From: Mytilus trossulus
Taxonomy: Eukaryota > Mollusca > Bivalvia > Mytilida > Mytilidae
Reading direction: 5' to 3'
DNA: 64,000 nucleotides
NCBI RefSeq assembly: GCF_036588685.1
Contig: NC_086375.1
Coordinates: 46,942,955-47,006,954, forward strand
The position numbers and the translations under genes are program-made. Positions 34,752-47,571 of the stretch are shown piece after piece; position 1 is the first letter of the stretch; each line of letters opens with the position of its first letter. A model generated the notes under the pieces. That model saw only the letters and a list, made by a program, of their open reading frames with translations, searched no databases and had not been told where the DNA came from.

Positions 34752-34935
34752 AACACCTCAGTGGTCTTGTGTAAGCATGTTGGCCTCCAGGTGTAACGTG
34801 GCCTGTTCAAATCATTACTTAAAAATTAGTATTTTGCTGCTACTCTGCCTGGGGACTGTTACCTTGTGATACAGCACTTAAAAAACCTGACTCAGCAAGT
34901 TGGTCTAGCACAAAGCAGGGATATTACAGTACTCA
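34752..34935 (+). mobile_element. tRNA-headed SINE
   Basis: The head at 34752-34815 looks like a decayed tRNA: an A-box region (CAGTGGTCTTGTGTAAGC, about 34759-34776), GTTGGCCTCCAGGTG in the anticodon arm, and a B box (CCTGTTCAAATC, about 34802-34813; canonical GGTTCGAATCC). An unrelated body follows, containing CAAGTTGGTCTAGCACAAAG near 34900. This is the usual layout of a tRNA-derived SINE. The tail is unclear, so the 3' limit is approximate. Confidence 0.6.
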
Positions 34936-35084
34936 TGTACTTATCCTCAGTGAATATACATTTGATTTTCAACTGAACTTTTATCAGCCATCCATCATGA
35001 GGGATCACCTAGCAGTGACATCATGCCATTGTTTTGTTTTGGGATTAGATATTAATTTCTCTAAATCTATAAGTTATTCATCAA

Positions 35085-36420
35085 CTTTATTCAATGGATA
35101 GCATGATTATAGATGTGTATGTCTGTCTAACAAGGTTCATCTGACCTTGACCTAATTTTCCTGGATATTTTGGTCCATATCTAGTTAGTGATTTATGAAT
35201 GTTTCTAAGTAACTCCATTGTATACTAGTATCCAAAAATAGGTCAACTATATCTGGCATACAGAATGATTGTAAGGTACACAAGTTTGAAGTACATCTGA
35301 CCTTGACCTTATTTTCTGGGTTTTTTTTGTCACCATTTACTTTTCATGATACCAGTTTCAACTTATGTGAGTTTAGGATGATTGTAAGGTGTACATTTCC
35401 ATCTGACTAGGTTTATCTGAAACTATTTTTTTATATGAACGCCAAAAAAATTTTGGGATCGTATAATGGTATGATATCGTCGTCGGAAGACACATTAGTT
35501 TCTGAACAATAACTTTAGTTTAAGTGAATGGATCTCTATGAAATATATGAGAAGGTACAAAAGGAAGGTTGGGATTGATGTTCCCAATTGTTTAGAAATT
35601 AGGGGCCCAAAACAAGCATTTGTTTGCAAGGTTGGGATTTATTTTACGGGTTATGAAGTCAACAGGTTATGAATTAATGGCCAAAACAAGCATATTTCTA
35701 TTTTCAAGACAATAACTTGTGTGTAAGTGTTTTGATCTCTCTGACATTGTACCACAATGTTCCATATCACAAAAGGAAGGCTTCACCAAAATTACCCAAA
35801 ACATGTAGGAATTAGGGGGCAAAACTAGCATTTTCTAGTTTCCAGACAATAACTTGTGTTTAAGTTTATGGATCACCCTGAAATTGTACTACAAGGTTCC
35901 ATGCTACAAAGGAAAAGCTGGGATTGATTTTAAGGTGTACATGTCTAATAGGCAGGTTTCTTCCAACCTTTTATTTTTTTGTGGTTCATTGGGCAATGTT
36001 TAGTTCATGGTCGTGTTGTCAATTTGTCAGTTACTATAAGCAACATGACTATAATATTTGGTGTAATCAATGATTGTTAAATGTGCTTGTTTATATGAAC
36101 TTGACCACATTTTCATGGTTTAAGGTTTAGCTGATACTATATATGAACAATAGGTCAACTTTATTAGGTGTATGTTATTATTATTAAGTGTATACATTAT
36201 CTAACTGACAAGGTTCCTATGACCTTGACCTCATTCAGTTCGTGAATCATGTTTTTGGTTGTTTGTTGTATTTCTCTGGTATAATAATCAGTAAGGCATC
36301 TATATTTGGTGTATGGAATGATTCTAAGATGTACATGTCTGTCTGACAAGGTTCAGTTGACCTTGTCCTCATTTTCATGGATTATGTTATATGCATGTAA
36401 CACTTGTCGTAAAACCTTCA
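35085..36420 (-). repeat. Family T repeats and related elements
   Basis: Repeated TCTGACCTTGACCTxATTTT units at 35140, 35297, 36215 and 36356 (family T, inverted). In the middle (35490-35940) are three copies of another unit with CAATAACTTGTGTxTAAGTG and ACAAAAGGAAGG. Confidence 0.65.
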
Positions 36421-36909
36421 TTTGACAGGTTTTCAACTGTAGATGTAAGAACACCAAATTCTCCCAATTCAATTTAGAACACAAAACATAAAACTAGCCC
36501 TCCTTACAAAAAAATAATTTCTCTGAAGTCATTATTTACTCAAACCGTCAAGAGCGTATCGGTTTCTTAAACTAACAAACGAATTTGCAAATATGAAACT
36601 ATTGGCGAAACAGAAACACAATATTTGCATTAAATAATGAGGATTGTTGCACTCCATAGTACCGTGACTTATTTTTGTTTCTTCAGAAAACCAGGGGTTA
36701 TTGTTTAGTAATAGCCTAAGTTGACTTCCCAATGGTATTGTTTCACTGCAAAACGTTAAACAGTGGTAAAAAATCGACAAACAGAAAGGGGATACATGTA
36801 CAACTCTGTAAATATTTTATAGTGTGTTTTTCTATGTTGTGATGTTATACTATTGTTTCAGAAAAGGGAGAAGGTTTGGTACCATTAAAACGTTTAATCC
36901 CGCTGCAAA

Positions 36910-37202
36910 TGTTTTACACCTGTCCTGAGTCAGGAATCTGATGTACAGTTGTTGTCGTTTGTTTATGTAGTTCATACGTGTTTCTCGTTTCTCGTTTTTA
37001 TATATAGATTAGACCGTTGGGTTTCAAGTTTGAACGATTTTACATTACTAATTTTTGGGGTCCTTTATAGCTTGCTGTTCAATGTGAGCCAAGGCTCTGT
37101 GTTGAAGGCCGTAGCTTGACCTATAATGGTTTACTTTTATAAATTGTTATTTGGATGGAGAGTTGTCTCATTGGCACTCACACCACATCTTCCTGTATCT
37201 AC
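36910..37202 (+). repeat. Family R1 repeat, near complete
   Basis: Begins CTGTCCTGAGTCAGGAATCT and ends GTTGTCTCATTGGCACTCAC. The order of blocks matches 27925-28195. Confidence 0.75.
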
Positions 37203-37764
37203 TTACAACTCCGAACATAAAAAAAAATGTTAATTGCATATAGGGGTTTTGAATTGGTGGTCTGACACCTAAGTTCAAGTTATGATCAATAACACGCGGC
37301 AATTGATAAATTGCAGCAAGTGCACCCTTGTTTCCAATTTTTGAAGAAAACAATTTCAAACACTATAGTAAATAGAAACAAATTTTAAAGGGAAAAAAAT
37401 CTACAAGAAAGGCAACATGATTAAGAAATACAAGAAAAAGTAATAACGGATTGCAACAATGGTGAAAATAAATAATAAAATGACTGTGGAATAGAAATAT
37501 GGTCGCTCCAGTTTGATTATCATCCGACCGGCAATATAACCACGTCTAGAGTGGGGCGTCTGTTTGGCTGTATAGATGTGCAAGCGAAGTACAAATCCAC
37601 TTTTTGTGGACGTTAAATATGATGTCTCTTGTGAAGCGGTTGCCACGCTCCTAAGCACGTTGTAGCAACTTTATAAAATCCATATGTGTTTTGTTGCATA
37701 GCAAACAAAAATCGTATCCAAAATAGCCTCATTTTCCAATGGCAGTCCAAATTTCCCCGAACCT
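37203..37764. other. Stretch without a supported gene
   Basis: A minus-strand frame at 37401-37658 (85 codons, no ATG at its start) ends in a strongly hydrophobic segment that could span a membrane. No family, splice partner or promoter supports it, so it is not called. Confidence 0.3.
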
Positions 37765-37862
37765 TTTTTTATTCGAGTGTCACTGATCAGTCTAATGTAT
37801 ATAGACGAAACGCTTGTCTGTCTTATAACTTTTAGTCCTGATACCCATGATAATGAGTTTAT
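37765..37862 (+). repeat. Dispersed repeat, family R3, copy 1
   Basis: ATTCGAGTGTCACTGATCAG, then GTATATAGACGAAACGC, then TTTTAGTCCTGATACCCATG. It shares this order with 38430-38525. Confidence 0.7.
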
Positions 37863-38046
37863 TTACAACCCAGTGAAGCAACTGCTGAATGATGTTTAAT
37901 TCCCGATGGTTTCACCAATCGAGTAGTCAGCAAGTCTGTGATATAAACATGAATTGTCATTGATACGGTCATAACCAGAAGTTAACTGTTAACAAAACCT
38001 TGAACTTTTCGAAACTCTTATGATTTTCTACTCCAGGAATAGATTA

Positions 38047-38343
38047 GGGAGCTACCATTTGATTTTTATGGGGGGGGGGGGGGGGGGGGGGCTAGGATGA
38101 AATTTGAAAAAAATAGGCAGGACAGGAGTTTTGAGTAAAAAAAAAAGGCAGGATGAGACACTTGCAAAAAAAATTAGGCAGGACGACGATTTAGGTAAAA
38201 AAAAAAGTCAGATTAAACTAAAAAAAAAGGCAGGACCGAACAGAGTGAAAAATAAAAAGGCAGGACAGAGATTACAGCTAAAAAAAAAAGCAGGACAAAA
38301 TTTTTCATCCTAGCCCCCCCATAAAAATCAAATGGTAGCTCCC
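38047..38343. mobile_element. 297-bp PIF/Harbinger-like MITE with TTA duplication
   Basis: Inverted ends GGGAGCTACCATTTGATTTT and AAAATCAAATGGTAGCTCCC are perfect and extend into G-/C-runs. The direct TTA at 38044-38046 and 38344-38346 is a 3-bp target duplication as made by PIF/Harbinger transposases. The interior is about seven degenerate copies of a unit with A-run + GGCAGGAC. The Lys-rich 69-codon frame at 38104-38313 comes from this repeat and is not a gene. Confidence 0.85.
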
Positions 38344-38429
38344 TTACTTAAGCTGGATTTGGCATGACATATCGGAATTTGGGGTCTTCTATGGTCTACA
38401 ATTTCCTTCTTTATTTTGTCTCTTTTAAC

Positions 38430-38525
38430 TATTTTGATTCGAGTGTCACTTATAATTCTTATGTAGACTAAACGCGCGCCTGACGTGCCAAATTTTAGTC
38501 CTGGTCATCATGATGTGTTTGTTTT
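38430..38525 (+). repeat. Dispersed repeat, family R3, copy 2
   Basis: GATTCGAGTGTCACTTATAA, AGACTAAACGCGCGCCTGAC, TTTTAGTCCTGGTCATCATG. It lies on the other side of the Harbinger-like MITE from copy 1. Confidence 0.7.
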
Positions 38526-39992
38526 CATCCTGAATGTCTCTATTACATGATTACCTATTGTATATATAATCATATATTGTTAATCTGTTCTCGTCTTGAA
38601 CAATGAACTATTTGCCACTGGACGTTAATTAACCAACAATTAATACTCAACACGACACCCACTATAGTATTCATGTAATATTGGCCGCTGGACATTATCG
38701 ATGACCAACCAATTTTTTCCTTTTGTATAGAAACCAATATTTTGGGATTAATATGTATCGCCATTACATTTAAATTTGAAATTTTCTTACACCTGAGGTT
38801 ATATTATGTTATGGTATGATATAGGCGATATTTCAAGTCCGTTTATTTAGTCTCCTAGTCTCTGTATCAAAACATAATTTGTTTACACATTTGTTTTGAA
38901 CTTTTGCAATGGTTTATTAACTTTTCGTATATTTGTGTCAACACTACTAGTACTAGTAGTTAAAGTGACCTGATATATGACACAGATGTAAAATTCATTG
39001 GTTTGGATTAACTTGTACCTGCTTATACATTTATTTCTGACAATAGATGATTGGTCACACACTGTCCCAGCTTTCGGACAAATTCTGTTGATAAAAACAT
39101 TCAAACGGTAAGAATATTACTATTTGTATACATACTTCGTGAGAGACGTGGAAGCTGCCAATGATGCAGTTGCTTTGTAGCTTGTATAAGCTTTGCTGAA
39201 TGATGATTTTTTTATAAGATTGCATCGCTCTTCATATTGATATATCACATCTTCATAGCATAGATGTAGCGTTTTCAGAATTTAACTGAATTTAGCTCTG
39301 CTTGAATTTACAGTAAGGTGTTAGCTTTTTCTACCATCTTGAAAGTTTATCCGTTACTTTTGTTGAAGTATCGTGCCAAAAGTAGATGATGTTAAACAAG
39401 ACAATATATGCATTATTTGCAAAACAAAAAGTGCGAATCTATCATTTTAAAAAAAAGGCACGATGAAGAAGAAGATTATAGATAGCTGTATCATGTCTAG
39501 TGTCAAGTTCATGCACTGATTCATAATTTTTTAACTTACTAGTACATAGCGAAAGCCACGAGTGAAGTTGTTTTATTTGTAGTTTTCAACTAATACAGTT
39601 GTAAGTGAATGGGAGGTGTTCATCCATACATACTAGATACCCGTTATCATTATAAATCGTTGGAAGGATGATACTTTTATTTCGTGGTTTCTGTTTTGAT
39701 TATATCAGTTTAGCGCTTATGCCATACAGTTCAGTTATTTTGGACTTCTTTTAAAGCTAGTATAAAACTAAATTAAAACTGTTTTCTACGTACTATTTGT
39801 ATTCCTTAAATGGATTATTCAAACCCTATGCCAAAATGTTAACGCGCGAATATTGTAACCATACGAAGAAACGTTTGTTATGACACGAAACAAAATTCTT
39901 TCCTAAAAAAACAAAAAAGCAATAAAATCAGAATTGTTTGTCAGACGTATGTGTGTCTGCTTGTTCAATTACAGGGTCACTGGGTCGTCACT
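38526..39992. other. ASRGL1 upstream region
   Basis: No coding signal. A strong donor-like AACG|GTAAGAA at 39107/39108 and an acceptor-like TTCAATTACAG ending at 39974 could bound a 5' untranslated exon and first intron of ASRGL1. About 38595-38715 contains two CACTGGACGTTAA/CGCTGGACATTA segments typical of an interspersed repeat. Confidence 0.35.
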
Positions 39993-42900
39993 ATGTCTCA
40001 AATTCCTGCAATCGCAATCCACGGTGGAGCATGGGCAATTCCTGACAACCTTGCTGAAGCCAGCGTAGAGGGTGTCAAAGTTGCAGCACAAATAGGATAC
40101 AAAATATTACAGGAAGGAGGTTCAGCGCTTGATGCTGTAGAGGCTGCAGTAAGAAGTTTAGAGGATGACCCCGCTTTTGACGCAGGTTTGTATAGGCCAT
40201 CACGCTTAGAGTGACTTAAAGGAACGCCTTGTACATATCTAAACAATGTTTTACTGGTCATTTGAGTGTAGATCATATTTTGCAGCGTGTTTTAATTTAT
40301 TACTGTATTGAAAAAACAAATCACAATTGGATCATACCTTCTACAGTTTAACCCAATTGCAAAACACTATTTCCCCAATAGTAATAGTTATAAGTTGCTC
40401 CCTAATATGCAGAAAACACCTCCCAAGAGTTCAACAGAAAATGAACTCTTTTTTTTTATTGGATTATAAATATGTTACTAGTACACATATTTGTTTAGGG
40501 ACCCGCTGGAGCCCATCTATTGGTGTGGGATTTTCTCGCTGTGTTGAATACCCATAGGTGGCCTTTGACTTTTTTTTTTATTATCTTTGGTTGGATTGTC
40601 GTCTCTTTGACACATCTACCTTTCCCTTCTCAATTTTATTCATGTGTATTGTCAGGCACAGGTTCAGTGTTAAATACAGATGGTGAGGTAGAGATGGATG
40701 CAGTACTCATGGATGGTAAAGATTTAAAATGTGGAGCAGTAGCCTGCATACAAAACATAAAAAATCCCATTTCCATAGCCAGGCTTGTATTGGACAAGGT
40801 AGTGACACTACTATACACTTTACAATTGTACAATACTTCAAATGATAAAAAAAATCATACCACGAAACACCAATGGGTACATAATAAACTACTCTGTGTT
40901 TCTAAAACTTTTCTGATAGCAGATAACAATGTCTAACAAGCATTTGCTATAATTGTCGAATAAACGTTTCACAATTGGAATAGAATGCAGGCAATCTTTT
41001 AAGAAATACAGTACATGTTAACTTTACAAATGTTACTGTGAATACATCATGATTGGATGTGATCAGAATAAAGATTTTCAGAAGTTTTAAGATAATTGTG
41101 CTACAAGACAGAATAGGTAGGGTTGATGAATGCAGTATTCATATATATAGCTTGTAAATCGAAACCAAAATGGTACATTTATGATTTAATCTGCTTTGTT
41201 ACAGTGGCTACTGGTTATTTTTTTTTACTACTGAAATCCTTTGACTATTGTTATGCTTTAATAAAACACAATAGGGAAATCTGTTTTTCAGACGGATCAT
41301 GTATTGTTGGTAGGCAAAGGAGCTAACAAGTTTGCAGAACAAATGGGTGTTGAAAGTGTCGAAACAAAACAACTTGTCACAGAGGAAGCTATCAGAGAAT
41401 GGGAACAGTATGTCAAATACAAAGTCACAGTGAATACTTTGTTTAAACAAAGGTAACAAAAAGCTTTTTAGAAAGAGAAGAGCAAATTTTCATATCTTAA
41501 TGTAAATGCATGCTGAAAGGCTTTCAGGATGTACCTCTTATACCTACCGATACATTTGACAAAATATAATAAAGGGATATTCAAATAAAGCAATATATCA
41601 TTATGATTTTCCAGTAATTACTGTCTTTGTTCCAAGTTTTTAGCTAGAGAACATTTTTCTTATTACCTGAAAGATGCTTCTGTGCTTCATTTAAAGATCT
41701 AAACTTATTCTCCAGAGAGCCCATTGGACATGATACAGTAGGTGCAGTAGCTATAGATACGTCAGGCAATGTAGCATTTGGAACATCAACAGGTGGTATT
41801 ACAGCTAAAATGCCAGGCAGAGTTGGGGATAGTCCTATCATAGGTAAATAAATTAAAAGAATCTAGGTTGAGTTGGGGATAGTCCTATTATAGGTAAATA
41901 AATTAAAATGATCCAGGTTGAGTTTGGGGTAGTCCTATTATAGGTAAATAAATTAAAATGATCCAGGTTAAGTTTGGGATAGTGCTATTATAGGTAAATA
42001 AATTAAAATGATCCAGGTTGAGTTTGGGATAGTCCTATTATAGGTAAATAAATTAAAAATGATCCAGGTTAAGTTTGGGATAGTCCTATTATAGGTAAAT
42101 AAATTAAAATGATCCAGGTTGAGTTTGGGATAGTCCTATTGTAGGTAAATAAATTAAAATAATCCAGGTTTAGTTAAAAATAATAAAGGGGTTCTATAGA
42201 TCCATGTCTTGTCTGTGATTGCTGCTGTCAGTGTAAAAACGTTGTTGACATTTTATCAGTTAAATACTAAAAAATATTTTTTTCTGCAATTTTATTGATG
42301 GGAAAACCTAAGTACTTGATGTGAATCCTTGACCTTCAACACAGACATTTTTGCATGTTTCGCTTTTAAAGAATAACAGATAATTCTGGAACATGAGAAT
42401 AGACTTAATGTACCTTATGAATGCTGTGAATGATAAAAGCATGTCTTCACATCCTCCTATTGTGGTGATTGGCTTAATATTAGATTAAATAATTATTTCA
42501 TGTTGATATTGACTATCAAACATACATGATAAGTTGGTTGAATTATTGTTCTTTGATCGTCCAGTGGCAAATATTTCATGCATACTCAGGATTTACCAGT
42601 TACCCTAAAACTTATCCAAATGTTAAGGGAACTCTTTGTGAATTTTACAAGATTTACCCATGTATGTTATGACTTGCATGTGCTAAATGAAATCCTCTTT
42701 GAAGTACAGTGACCAATATTTGAGATCATATTTGAGATCATGATTTCAATACCAAAAACTGTTACAGAATTTAGGACACAAAATCTTTTTTGTGAAGTGT
42801 CAAAATTTAATTTTGTTTGAATGAAATCAACAGGTTTGATGCCAATTTCACATTGAAAAATATGAACATTACCAAGCAGCGTGTAAACATGAACCATCAA

Positions 42901-43839
42901 ACCATATTTGTTGATAAATTTCACACATTATAAGGTTATTCTTATACAGGCTCTGGTGGGTATGCTGACAACAATTCCGGAGCAGTATCTACTACAGGTC
43001 ATGGAGAATCTATACTCAAAGTTTGTTTGGCTAAAAATATCACTACATTATTAGAACAAGGTAAACCTGTAGTCACTAAGTTTTATTAATGTGTTTATAT
43101 ATTATTTGATAACTTCATTTCTAGAGGAAATGCATTGATTATTTTAAATAGCCAAAATTTGCTGTAAAAAATCATAATGGGCTTTGTTGCAGGCCATACA
43201 GTGACCTATCGTTGTTAATTTCTGTGTCATTTGGTCTCTTGTGGAGACTTGTTTCATTGGCCTGCAATCATACCACATCTTTTCTTTTTTATATTTGACA
43301 CATTACTGCCACCTTGCATTTAATACAATAACCAATATGTTGCATACATTCTGCATACTGCAATTATTCTCAGGAAAATAATTGTTTTATTCTCACAAAC
43401 TTTGTTTACTGTGATCTAGTAAAGACATGGATATGCTGATACATCTCTGGAGTGGATAGCTTATGTAAAGAGCCTACTTAATATAGTTTTTCAAATATTC
43501 AAGAATTAATACATCCTGGCCTGTTTTGGACTTGAGCATTCAAAATGAAGGTAAATACAGAAAAGCATTTCAGATGAAACAAATTACCAAAGTATAAAAA
43601 GCTAAACATTATTCAATTCCATTCCTATTTTAGGTAAATCTGTGGATGAGGCAGCTGAGGAATCATTATCTACCATGTTTACAAGAGTTCAAGGGTCAGG
43701 AGGCGTGGTCGTAGTGGACAAGCATGGAAATGTGGGCAAACATTTTACCACAGAAAGAATGGCATGGTCATGGATAAAAGACAATCAATTAAGTTATGGA
43801 TTGAATCCATCAGAACATTTCACTGAACTATTAAAATAA
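39993..43839 (+). CDS. ASRGL1: Isoaspartyl peptidase/L-asparaginase
   Basis: Six coding exons: 39993-40185, 40656-40798, 41292-41452, 41716-41843, 42950-43060 and 43634-43839; all junction phases agree. The product has 313 residues (human 308). It is an N-terminal-nucleophile hydrolase that cuts itself before the catalytic Thr and then hydrolyses L-asparagine and isoaspartyl dipeptides in the cytosol. Visible: IHGGAW near the start, [12 protein letters not shown], the [10 protein letters not shown] and MDG loop, [11 protein letters not shown] with nucleophile Thr173 (human T168), Thr191 and Thr224 (human T186, T219), and Arg201 and Asp204 in GRVGDSP for substrate binding. All catalytic residues are kept with a constant offset of 5. 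The ATG at 39993 is chosen because an acceptor at 39974 precedes it and the homologous protein starts there. Intron 1 ends in a repeat (40485-40645); intron 4 begins with a tandem array that copies the donor site. Confidence 0.96.
40485..40645 (+). repeat. Dispersed repeat in ASRGL1 intron 1
   Basis: ATATTTGTTTAGGGACCCGC, GGGATTTTCTCGCTGTGTTG, GTCTCTTTGACACATCTACC, CTCAATTTTATTC. The same blocks occur at 59325-59490. The exon 2 acceptor (AG at 40654-40655) lies about 10 bp past its end. Confidence 0.75.
41820..42172 (+). repeat. 50-bp tandem array duplicating the ASRGL1 exon 4 donor
   Basis: Seven head-to-tail units of about 50 bp. The first spans the last 24 bases of exon 4 and the first bases of intron 4; six more follow. 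Each repeats TAGTCCTATTATAG|GTAAAT, so intact donor copies lie at GT 41894, 41944, 41994, 42044, 42095 and 42145 after the genuine one at 41844. Every unit after the first lies in the intron. Reading through the genuine donor meets an in-frame TAA at once (GGT AAA TAA). Confidence 0.95.
43185..43295 (+). repeat. Family R1 fragment in ASRGL1 intron 5
   Basis: GCCATACAGTGACCTATCGT, TCTCTTGTGGAGAC, then GGCCTGCAATCATACCACAT. Confidence 0.75.
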
Positions 43840-46477
43840 TCAGAAAATACACAAAAGTGCTTGCCATTTATTATTGTTTATAATGTGTCCATCATTTTGT
43901 TCTTCAGCTCCACTTTAGAAATAGCTACTTTTCCTAACCACATAAAAAACTTTTGTCAAACTTATATCTCCTAAACTCACAATTTCTCGTTTCACCATAT
44001 ATTACCATTTTGTTTTTAATCTGAATTATTTTAGGGTTTTCCTAAATAAATGTTATTGACTCGGTAATTACTGTAAATAGAAGTAAGTGCAGGTCGTTTT
44101 GCAAAATTTGCTCACAGAATCTGTAGTTTTATGCTAATACTCATATCGTTTTGTTTAATATCTTTTTTTTTTATATAATAAATGGAATGTCTACATTCCA
44201 AAATTTTGATATGTATTACTAAATTATCAGAAATTAATTTGACGTTTTTATTAATGCAGAAAATGCAACAGGATGCGAAATCATAACTTGCAGTTTATTT
44301 TTTCAAAATATTTGTATACGAATCTCATTAATCCAGCATAGTTGCACACTAATAAAACCGAACATCTTAAAATGTAATTCTTTCTGACTTTCTCAAGACA
44401 TTCTTGGTCATACATTACAACAACATATATTTAGTATGTATTTATTGTAAAAATTCAACTGCAACCATAGTCATTAAAAATGTTCTCATGTAAAAATCTA
44501 TTTGTTCATACTAAATTAAAACATTATTTCTACCTGCACTGTTTTCTTGGATTATCCAAACCTGACTGTTATGTCAAGAAAAAAATTCAGAATGTTAAGT
44601 TCAAGTTACCATGCAGCTCAAATGGAGAATGCATACTTGAATCATATGACAGATACAAAGAATCAGTGTGATGACCTTTTACACTATTTAGTGATTTTTA
44701 TAATGAATTTTAATGAAATTTAAACCAGTTTTTGTGACCATCAAAATAGAAATGACCTGATCAACTATTGGTCTTTAAATGTCAACTATGTAGCATTTAG
44801 TCAAATTCATAGAATTACTTAAACACAAGTTTTGATCTATTTTTTTAAAAACAAAATCATGAATCAACCATAATTGCAAAGTATGCATAGATTTGTAGTG
44901 TTAAATGTGGACCATAAAATATAAATTATATATTTTTAAAACCTATTTTAGGCAGAAAAAAAATCACAATTCAACATAAATGATCTGAATATAATGGGTC
45001 TAAGGTTGAGAATGTTTCTTTTAAAATTAATGAAGAATTGTCTTAAATGGAAAGTTAAATAACATATATGAAGGTACGAAAAAATGGGAAAGTAAATCTG
45101 TAAAAAAAAAACACCATCATAAATGTGCAAACTTTATGAGCTTGCTGAAATATGTTTGTTGAAAAAAAAAGACAAAGATGCAAAATAAATGGTAAATAAA
45201 AACATCAAAACAATATTTCATGATATAATTGATACAAAATTTCAATATGTGTTCAATTTGTTCATGTCTATCAAACATCTGGGTTGAAAAGTGTCAGAGT
45301 AGATTAGTCAAAATATGAACTTTTTTCCCCTGCCAAAAAGTTCCCTTACACACCCTTTTACCTGCCAACCCCATTACCCCCTTTTTTGTGCAACCCTGAC
45401 AACTATCTGTTAACACGCACTGGAAAATCATTTGCTTCATCTTATACACAATGGACTATACAATGATGATGATAATGTAATGACATAACTGAGTATAATG
45501 ATTCATTTATGTGAAAGTGTGTGATTGGATAAAATTATGAAAAAAAAAGAAGAATAAAAGACAGAGCAAATAATATAATGGAGAGACTCAAATAAAGAAT
45601 AGTGTCATACAAAGAAATAACTAATGGCAAAAGCTTGTATTATCTCTCTTCTAGCTTAATGTTGCACAAATATTTATGATGAGTGTGAAGTTATTTACAA
45701 TATGTTACAACATGATAATCTCTTTGTCAAAAATTGTTCAACTGACATAAAAATTGAAACAACAACAATGTTTGTAACGTTAGATGTAAAACAAAAATAC
45801 AGTACATCTTATCAACATCTGTAATAATGCACATGAACTAAACCTTCCTCTACTTAATCTCTGCAATGATCAGCTTTATAACTATGAAGACAGGCCTAAG
45901 GTCAAATCTAGAAGTTAAGGAGACATAATTTTATATGTATAGTGTCTTTAAATATAAGCTGAATGAAACTAAGAAAAAATGTAAGCTTTAACAAGCATTT
46001 AACTGGTTTCAAGTCAAGTTCAAATACAGCTGATATTTAAAAACATTAAATAATTTATCCTGCAACTGCAATTGTGAGTAATATTTTAGAAGATCAATTT
46101 ATTTTTATTGACCAAGTTTTTATCCATCATTTAATAGATGTTATATTGCCATATTTTTATCAATCTAACAATATCCAATTGAGAAATATTTTTCCATCTA
46201 GAACTGAGAATCTGATGATGCCATTTGCCAACTGTTATTGACGTTGTCTAGGAATATAGTTATAAACATATTAACTGAGGTCTTTCAAACTTGAGGACAT
46301 TTCTATGCAAGATCTAATCCAAGAGCTCATCCCTACGATAAAACTCGTTACTGTATAGATAAGAAACTATTTATCCTTATCAGAATCATTGATAATCTAT
46401 TCTATAATAAACATGCTACCATGAAATTATATTTCACAGAACATCTTTTTATGAATTACAAACAATAAACACTTGTA

Positions 46478-46645
46478 CAACCTTACCCTTGGATAAAGAG
46501 GTCAACAGTTCAAACATACCATGGGAATTAGAGGTTACATGTACAATCTTACCATGGGAACAAGAGTTCAAAGATTCAATATTAACATGGTAACAAAAGT
46601 TCAAAGGTTCAATCTTATTGTGGGAACAAAAATTTAAAGTTGAAA
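46478..46645. repeat. Tandem repeat, about 45-bp unit
   Basis: Four imperfect units containing CAATCTTACCATGGGAACAA and GAGTTCAAAG. The minus-strand frame at 46449-46661 is produced by the repeat. Confidence 0.7.
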
Positions 46646-47009
46646 GAACACATCCCATCAATTTTTTTCTACATATATCTTGTATTGTTTAAAACAAGTG
46701 TCATGTATAGCATAAACATGAATCATAATTCAAATTTGTGGAATAATAAATAGAACCAAAAGTGAAAAAATATAACAAGTTTTTCATAATTCACTTAAAA
46801 AAATCTTGATAATTAAATGTAAATTGAAATATTTGACATGGAATATGCAAAAAAAATCTACACTGCTTCCAGAATATAACATGTCTCAATTGATTAATTT
46901 TGTAAATCAGGCAACTGGTTATGGCTCGGAAAGTTGAAGAGTATATAGTTGCTGCTATGTTGACCTATTTTGATGTAAATAAATATTTGATAATAAATCT
47001 AGTTTTTAT

Positions 47010-47571
47010 TGTATTATGGCACAATTTTCTTCTCTGTGTATTAGTTAACCTTAATTTAAACCTATAAATCTGTAGACAGAAATTATTTCCATGATACAAA
47101 TTGCAGTTTCAATGCATAACCTAAATAATTAAACAAAAAAATGAAAGAAAAAACAATAAATAAAAAGTAAAAAAAATCCTTTCTGTTATAAAGGTACATA
47201 TTGTAAAGTTTGAATAGTTTAGTTTTGGTAATTTTGTTACTGAGATACAAAGAACACAATTTTTACATTAATTTAATCTCAAAATAAGGAATAAGAACAT
47301 TCTTCCTCAAAATAAACCACTTTACGGTACAGATATTTAGAAAAATATTTATCAGTCATGGCAACCATTTGAAAGCACTTATCACTTCTATCTACAGCAC
47401 TGAGGAGGAAAAAAAGAGCATAAAAACAGATTTGTTCCTAATTAAAGCACCCATTTTAAACATTATCTAATTATTTTTTTTTAAATTAAAAACTTTAACA
47501 TTTTCTATTTCAGTAAACAATGTGTGCAAATGTAAACAAATTAAACATTAAAACTGGAATCAATTAACTAA
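47010..47571 (-). other. Probable 3' untranslated region of the MBD gene
   Basis: From the stop codon to the first clear AATAAA read on the minus strand (47010-47005). Placement is by signal only. Confidence 0.35.

Larger units (their letters stand above)
43840..47571. other. Convergent intergenic region
   Basis: Holds the 3' untranslated ends of ASRGL1 (AATAAA near 44044) and of the minus-strand MBD gene (AATAAA on the minus strand at 47010-47005, about 560 bases after its stop). No further gene found; the 63-codon frame at 44480-44671 is unsupported. Confidence 0.45.

Noticed and set aside
37401-37658. Minus-strand frame with a hydrophobic C-terminus, possible small membrane protein
   Set aside because: No ATG at the start of the matching part, no family resemblance, no splice partners; AT-rich DNA often gives hydrophobic frames.
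38104-38313. Lys-rich 69-codon frame
   Set aside because: It is wholly produced by A-run/GGCAGGAC repeats inside a MITE.
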